DNA of 64,000 bases from Acetobacter lovaniensis. GTDB taxonomy: Bacteria > Pseudomonadota > Alphaproteobacteria > Acetobacterales > Acetobacteraceae. The notes under the pieces are model-generated. The model searched no databases, had not been told where the DNA came from, and saw only the letters and a program-made list of their open reading frames with translations. Where the stretch lies: NCBI RefSeq assembly GCF_014207635.1, contig NZ_JACHIE010000003.1, forward strand, positions 124,001 to 188,000, written 5' to 3'. The translations under genes and the position numbers were made by a program. Shown piece after piece: positions 55,330-64,000 of this stretch (position 1 is its first letter; each line of letters begins with the position of its first letter).

Positions 55330-55356
55330 TTGGCACTCCTGATAGGGGAGTGCTAA
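55330..55356 (+). promoter_or_regulatory. CIRCE operator (HrcA binding site)
   Basis: TTGGCACTC, nine bases, GAGTGCTAA. This is the CIRCE consensus with one changed base in the left arm. HrcA bound here represses groESL until heat shock. Confidence 0.95.
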
Positions 55357-55451
55357 CGCGACGCGGCGTTCTGTTACGCGCGGTTCAAACGGGTGGCGCT
55401 GCTTTCTGACAAAGGGCGTCATCACAGCAAATGAATGTGGAGTGATCCATA

Positions 55452-55745
55452 ATGACGAAGTTTCGTCCCTTACACGACCGGGTAGTTGTACGGCGCCTTG
55501 AAGGCGAACAGAAGACCGCCGGTGGCATCATCATCCCCGACACGGCCAAAGAAAAGCCTATGGAAGGCGAAGTGGTTGCTGTTGGCGCGGGTGCGCGCAA
55601 CGAGCAGGGTCAGATTGTGGCGCTTGATGTCAAGGCCGGTGACCGCGTTCTGTTCGGCAAGTGGTCCGGCACGGAAGTGAAGATCGACGGCGAAGAGCTG
55701 CTGATCATGAAGGAAAGCGACATTCTGGGCATTGTTGCAGCCTGA
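55452..55745 (+). CDS. groES: Co-chaperonin GroES
   Basis: 97 residues. Heptameric lid of the GroEL chamber. [19 protein letters not shown] and the mobile loop [16 protein letters not shown] are typical, and the end ESDILGIV fits. ATG 55452 has GGAG ten bases upstream. First gene of the groESL operon under CIRCE and heat-shock promoter control; groEL follows after 52 bases. Confidence 0.98.
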   Translation: MTKFRPLHDRVVVRRLEGEQKTAGGIIIPDTAKEKPMEGEVVAVGAGARNEQGQIVALDVKAGDRVLFGKWSGTEVKIDGEELLIMKESDILGIVAA

Positions 55746-55755
55746 TCCGCACTGA

Positions 55756-57438
<1,683 letters not shown>

Positions 57439-57516
57439 GTTACCCAAACCGGTTTTTAAGGGTTTTGGAGGTACTGGCCCGTCCAGTGCCTCCGTTATCC
57501 CCCGGAACAGGTATAA

Positions 57517-57553
57517 GGGCGTGCAGGCCATTATGGTTTGCACGCCCTTTTTT
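57517..57553 (+). terminator. Rho-independent terminator after groEL
   Basis: GGGCGTGCA and TGCACGCCC form a perfect 9-base stem followed by six T residues. Confidence 0.9.
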
Positions 57554-57749
57554 ATTTGAGCTGGACACCGTAGCGGCCTCTTTTTTTGTGGCTTTTTCCA
57601 GCCATAAATCAGATTGTGAAACAATTCGGTATCAAACTGGATTGCCACCCCGGTCATTCCGGAATAGATACAATAAGATTAGGCCCATCGCTCCTTACAC
57701 GAATCTGGCGAGCGTCAATGGCTGCGTATTTTAAGGAGAACGCATCATC

Positions 57750-59153
57750 ATGTCAGCGCGACCCTTCCAAGCTGTCAATCCGGCGAGAGGTCCAGTTATT
57801 CGCAAGACCATGGCTGTTCTGTCGGCCTGTCTTGTAGCAGCCCTCGGCTGCTCCCAGGCTTATGCCGCAGATGCGGCCCCCCCCCCCATAGACACGGGGG
57901 ATACGGCATGGATGCTCACCAGCACCGCACTGGTGCTTATGATGACCATCCCCGGTCTTGCCCTGTTTTATGCCGGCATGGTGCGTAAGAAAAACGTGCT
58001 GGCAACGCTCATGCAGTCCTTTGCCCTGTGTTGCATCATGTCCATCGTATGGATGGTCGCGGGGTATTCCCTCGCCTTTACAACCGGGTCGCCGTGGATT
58101 GGTGGCTTCTCCCGCGTGCTGCTCAACGGTATTGGCGCGCATATCCATAATGGTGCGGATGTTGGCTTTACACTGGGTGCGGATAGCCCCAACGCCACCA
58201 CCATGACCATTCCTGAGAGCATCTTCATGATGTTCCAGATGACCTTTGCCATCATCACCCCCGCGCTGATCTGCGGCGCTTACGCGGAACGCATGAAGTT
58301 CAGCGCCATGTGCGTGTTCTCCATCCTGTGGTCTCTGGTCGTGTATGCCCCCATTGCACACTGGGTCTGGAGCCCGATCGGCTGGCTGGCTGGCCTTGGT
58401 ACGGCTGACTTTGCAGGTGGTACGGTTGTCCATATCAACGCCGGTGTTGCCGGTCTGGTCTGCGCTCTGGTGCTCGGCCGCCGCAAAGGTTACGGGCAGG
58501 ACGATCTTTCTCCCTTCAACCTGACCTATGCCGTCATTGGTGCTGCCCTGCTGTGGGTTGGCTGGTTCGGCTTTAACGCAGGCTCCGCTGTTGGTGCCAA
58601 CGGCCGTGCAGGCATGGCCATGGCTGCAACGCAGATTGCCGCCGCTGGTGCTGGCGTATCGTGGATGCTGGCGGAATGGCTGCGTTCGGGCAAACCGACT
58701 GTTCTGGGCGTAATCTCCGGCGCTGTTGGCGGTCTGGTCGCCATTACCCCCGCAGCAGGCTTTGTGCTGCCGGGTAGCGCTCTGGTTATTGGTCTGATCA
58801 CCGGCGTTGTCTGCTACTGGGGCGCCACATCCCTCAAACACATGATGGGGTATGACGACAGCCTGGATGCCTTTGGCGTGCATGGTGTGGGCGGCATTGT
58901 TGGCGCGCTGCTGACCGGTGTGCTGGCCTATGGTCCGCTTTCCGCGAACGATGCCAACCCTACGGGTGTTACTGGCTCCCTGCACCAGCTTATTGTGCAG
59001 GGCGAAGCAGTGCTGGTGACCATTGTCTGGTGCGCCTTTGCCTCCTTCATCATCCTCAAGGCGATTGATCTGGTCATGGGTCTGCGCGTAACCGCGGATC
59101 AGGAACTGGAAGGGCTGGATATGTCCCTGCATGGTGAGCGGATTAACAACTGA
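57750..59153 (+). CDS. amtB: Ammonium transporter AmtB
   Basis: 467 residues with an N-terminal signal peptide (MAVLSACLVAALGCSQAYAA) and 11 membrane segments. Trimeric inner-membrane ammonium channel. The twin histidines lie in GGTVVHINAGVAGL and AFGVHGVGGIVGALLTG. The start at 57750 follows AAGGAG at a longish spacing. It is usually coupled to glnK; here the only PII gene is 27 kb away and amtB instead follows groESL and its terminator. Confidence 0.95.
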   Translation: MSARPFQAVNPARGPVIRKTMAVLSACLVAALGCSQAYAADAAPPPIDTGDTAWMLTSTALVLMMTIPGLALFYAGMVRKKNVLATLMQSFALCCIMSIVWMVAGYSLAFTTGSPWIGGFSRVLLNGIGAHIHNGADVGFTLGADSPNATTMTIPESIFMMFQMTFAIITPALICGAYAERMKFSAMCVFSILWSLVVYAPIAHWVWSPIGWLAGLGTADFAGGTVVHINAGVAGLVCALVLGRRKGYGQDDLSPFNLTYAVIGAALLWVGWFGFNAGSAVGANGRAGMAMAATQIAAAGAGVSWMLAEWLRSGKPTVLGVISGAVGGLVAITPAAGFVLPGSALVIGLITGVVCYWGATSLKHMMGYDDSLDAFGVHGVGGIVGALLTGVLAYGPLSANDANPTGVTGSLHQLIVQGEAVLVTIVWCAFASFIILKAIDLVMGLRVTADQELEGLDMSLHGERINN

Positions 59154-59180
59154 TCCGTTAACCCCTCCGCCTTTTGGGCA

Positions 59181-59215
59181 AAAAGCCTCCATGCTCTGGC
59201 ATGGGGGCTTTTTTT
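59181..59215 (+). terminator. Rho-independent terminator after amtB
   Basis: AAAAGCCTCCATGC pairs with GCATGGGGGCTTTT (one mismatch) with further T residues. Confidence 0.9.
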
Positions 59216-59262
59216 ATGGGTGGGGGCACACACCGGCAGGCAAACCATGCTATGCCCCGCCT

Positions 59263-59685
59263 ATGGCCATTCCGATCCTTCCCGCACTTTCCCTGCCTGA
59301 ATCCGAGCTGGAGGTCAGTTATATTCTGGCATCCGGCCCCGGCGGGCAGAACGTGAACAAGGTCGCAACGGCTGCGCAATTACGCTTTGATGCCGCACGC
59401 TCCCCTTCCCTCCCCGAGCGGGTCCGTGTGCGGCTATTGGAACTGGCTGGGACCCGCGCGACACGGGAAGGCGTTATTGTCATAACCGCCCGGCGCTTCA
59501 GAACACAGATACGCAACCGTGAGGATGCCATAGAACGGCTGGTAGCCCTGATCCGCGAGGCCGCCCACCGCCCTGCCTTCAGGGTTGCCACGCGCCCGGG
59601 CCGGGCCGCACGCCAGCGCAGGCTGGACGGTAAAGCCCACCGCGCCAGCATAAAGCGCACCCGCTCAGCCCGGTGTGAGGACTAG
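59263..59685 (+). CDS. arfB: Alternative ribosome rescue hydrolase ArfB (YaeJ)
   Basis: 140 residues. Hydrolyses peptidyl-tRNA on ribosomes stalled without a stop codon. The catalytic GGQ is at 27-29 in SGPGGQNVNKVATA, and the basic C-terminal tail (RRLDGKAHRASIKRTRSARC) is the part that enters the mRNA channel. ATG 59263 is used; the frame is open further upstream across the amtB terminator. Single gene. Confidence 0.93.
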   Translation: MAIPILPALSLPESELEVSYILASGPGGQNVNKVATAAQLRFDAARSPSLPERVRVRLLELAGTRATREGVIVITARRFRTQIRNREDAIERLVALIREAAHRPAFRVATRPGRAARQRRLDGKAHRASIKRTRSARCED

Positions 59686-59730
59686 ACGCACACTCTGGGT
59701 GGGCAAGCCCGCCGAACACGAACTACCTGC

Positions 59731-59796
59731 ATCAGCATCAGCATCAGCATCAGCATCAGCATCAGCATCAGCATCAGCATCAGCATCAGCATCAGC
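59731..59796. repeat. Hexanucleotide tandem repeat, 11 perfect copies of ATCAGC
   Basis: 66 bases of uninterrupted (ATCAGC)11 between arfB and the PsiF-like gene. Open frames across it read (SA)n on plus and (DA)n on minus, but I see no gene there. The tract is hypermutable in length. Confidence 0.98.
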
Positions 59797-59932
59797 ATAT
59801 TCTGATATTAATTTTCTGCTGCGTGTAAAAAGCCTCAGGCTTGTATTTCTTGCGCATGATTTTTCATGATATTGGTAGAATGCTGGCAGCATGGGGCTGC
59901 CGCTCTATTATCCTCCTTGCATGAGGTCTATT

Positions 59933-60424
59933 ATGACTGTTGTAGCCCGCACCGGACTGGCCGCTTTGCTGCTTGGCTGTGCCACAGCCCTTTCCCTCCC
60001 CAGCGCCCACGCCATGACGGTGAAGGAGTGCCACGAGAAGTTCAAGGAGGCCAAAACCGCCAACACGCTCAAGGGCCAGTCCTTCACGGAATTCAAGGCC
60101 AGTTCGTGCGATATTGCCACCACTCCGGCAAATGCCGCCCCCAAAGCCCCGGCACCGGCTACCACACCGGCAACACCTGCCAGTGCTGAAGCGCCCAAAC
60201 CTGCCAAAAGCGTAGCCGCCACGGAAGCCGCCCCCACCAACGCAACCCTGCCTACCGCAGTTGCGCCACAATACGCCAAACTCAGCGCTGGCAAGGCCCG
60301 TATGCAGACCTGCCTTGACCAGTACAACGCCAATAAGGCCAGCAACGCCAATGGCGGGCTGAAGTGGATTGAAAAAGGCGGCGGCTATTACAGCGTCTGC
60401 AACAAACGCCTCAAGGGCGAATAA
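59933..60424 (+). CDS. Secreted PsiF-repeat-like protein
   Basis: 163 residues. Signal peptide (GLAALLLGCATALSLPSAHA), then a first Cys-containing helix-turn unit (MTVKECHEKFKEAKTANTLK, TEFKASSC), an Ala/Pro/Thr-rich linker (about 75-120) and a second unit (RMQTCLDQYNANKASNANGG, YSVCNKRLKG). The C-x(n)-AK...LKG...C pattern resembles PsiF repeats, known from a phosphate-starvation-induced periplasmic protein of unknown function. ATG 59933 has GAGG eight bases upstream. The hexamer repeat ends 137 bases before it. Confidence 0.65.
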   Translation: MTVVARTGLAALLLGCATALSLPSAHAMTVKECHEKFKEAKTANTLKGQSFTEFKASSCDIATTPANAAPKAPAPATTPATPASAEAPKPAKSVAATEAAPTNATLPTAVAPQYAKLSAGKARMQTCLDQYNANKASNANGGLKWIEKGGGYYSVCNKRLKGE

Positions 60425-60441
60425 CGCCCCCAAACTCCGTT

Positions 60442-60473
60442 CAGTGTTGGGGAGGGAAGCCTCTCCAACACTG
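60442..60473. terminator. Bidirectional hairpin between convergent genes
   Basis: CAGTGTTGG with CCAACACTG, plus an inner AGG/CCT, forms a stable stem with no clear T-run. Confidence 0.5.
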
Positions 60474-60533
60474 ACGGTGGCCTATAACAGGCTGCCCTAT
60501 CAACACCTCTGATGATCGACGCCCGACCGGGCT

Positions 60534-63453
<2,920 letters not shown>

Positions 63454-63552
63454 GTGCCTCCTGCCTTCTGCTCCCTTCTATCCTACGTTCGGGCAAAAAT
63501 CCCAACAGACAACCCCTGTTCTTTGCGCTGCTGCGCGCTTAAACATAAGGGC

Positions 63553-64000
63553 ATGGCAGTGGCTCCTCCCCCTTCTTCTACGCATGCCTCCGGCGCGGAC
63601 CAGCCCGCAACGGGTGGGCTGCGCGTGCCCGTCCTGCTGCCCATGCCGTTTACTGGCCCATTTGACTACAAAGCCCCTGCCAGCATGGCGCTCAAGCCGG
63701 GCGATATTGTGAGCGTACCCTTGGGCAACCGCCGCCAGACCGGCGTGGTCTGGGACACACACACCACCCTGCCACCAGACCTTGCCCACCCCACGCCCAC
63801 CAAAACAGTGGCTGATAACCGCCTACGCGCCGTGGCCGAACGGCTGGAGCTTCCCCCACTTAATGCCGAACTCCGCCGGTTTGTGGACTGGGTGGCCGCC
63901 TATACGCTCTCCCCCCCCGGCATGGTGCTGGCCATGACCCTGCGCCTGCACATGAAAGGAGCCACGCCTGCCCCCGCCATGGGCTGGATCGCTCCCCCCA
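63553..64000 (+). CDS. priA: Primosomal protein N' (PriA), 3' end beyond window
   Basis: 149 residues of the N-terminal DNA-binding domain are visible (LRVPVLLPMPFTGPFDYKAP, LKPGDIVSVPLGNRRQTGVV, FVDWVAAYTLSPPGMVLAM). PriA restarts stalled replication forks. ATG 63553 has AAGGG upstream. The frame is open to the window end; the helicase domains lie outside. Confidence 0.92.
   Translation, partial: MAVAPPPSSTHASGADQPATGGLRVPVLLPMPFTGPFDYKAPASMALKPGDIVSVPLGNRRQTGVVWDTHTTLPPDLAHPTPTKTVADNRLRAVAERLELPPLNAELRRFVDWVAAYTLSPPGMVLAMTLRLHMKGATPAPAMGWIAPP

Noticed and set aside
59731..59796. CRISPR-like array
   Set aside because: The unit is only six bases with no spacers; it is a simple sequence repeat.
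59675..59869. ORF reading through the hexamer repeat as (SA)n, or (DA)n on the other strand
   Set aside because: Coding potential comes only from the repeat itself.

Overview
The window is a stretch of an alphaproteobacterial chromosome, most likely from the acetic acid bacteria (Acetobacteraceae; Acetobacter or a close relative). I infer this from the high GC with strongly GC-biased third positions, the ispDF-dusB-ntrB-ntrC-ntrY-ntrX-hfq-hflX gene order, an NDUFS4-type complex I subunit, fused IspDF, CIRCE-controlled groESL and an Fe-type superoxide dismutase. It is an inference from gene content, not from a database match. Both window edges cut genes: gshA at the left and priA at the right.

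Left part (1-16.7 kb) is housekeeping sequence. It holds gshA, a GT4 glycosyltransferase, a DHA2-type MFS exporter, the outer-membrane assembly/ribosome block yfgM-like - bamB-like - der, a GT9 heptosyltransferase-like gene, ygfZ-hisI (overlapping stop/start), lpxB, a SulP transporter, an orphan msrQ, a beta-hydroxyacid dehydrogenase, a squalene/phytoene-synthase-like protein without the catalytic aspartates (NDUFAF6 type), and sodB.

Middle (16.8-37.5 kb) is stress response and nitrogen control. clpB follows a heat-shock-type promoter. A long minus-strand run then carries glnB/glnK, a structured 200-base gap, ispDF, dusB, ntrB, ntrC, ntrY, ntrX, hfq and hflX. Neither NtrC nor NtrX keeps the sigma-54-contacting GAFTGA loop. 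Next come a UbiH-type monooxygenase, cysE, tRNA-Arg, the NDUFS4-like gene, tRNA-Pro, gpt, a COG0523 metallochaperone GTPase behind a Zur-like palindrome, and mntP behind a yybP-ykoY manganese riboswitch.

Accessory zone (about 37.8-47.4 kb) is patchier and partly AT-rich. It contains an S24/LexA-like repressor translationally coupled to a 37-codon upstream ORF, a CHASE3-HAMP-GAF-GGDEF diguanylate cyclase, a nitroreductase, several secreted or low-complexity hypotheticals, a 12-G tract, a small Cys/His protein below usual ORF cutoffs, a broken endolysin, a broken winged-helix regulator, and a defective IS3-family element with 21-base terminal repeats and a 3-base target duplication.

Right part (47.4-64 kb) returns to core genes: an LLM-type flavin monooxygenase, tRNA-Ser, efp, suhB-like, a zinc-ribbon methyltransferase, a DinG-like helicase, a cold-shock protein, a dienelactone hydrolase, groESL (CIRCE plus heat-shock promoter), amtB, arfB, an 11-copy hexanucleotide repeat, a PsiF-like exported protein, a retropepsin-like protease, pip, xerC and the start of priA.
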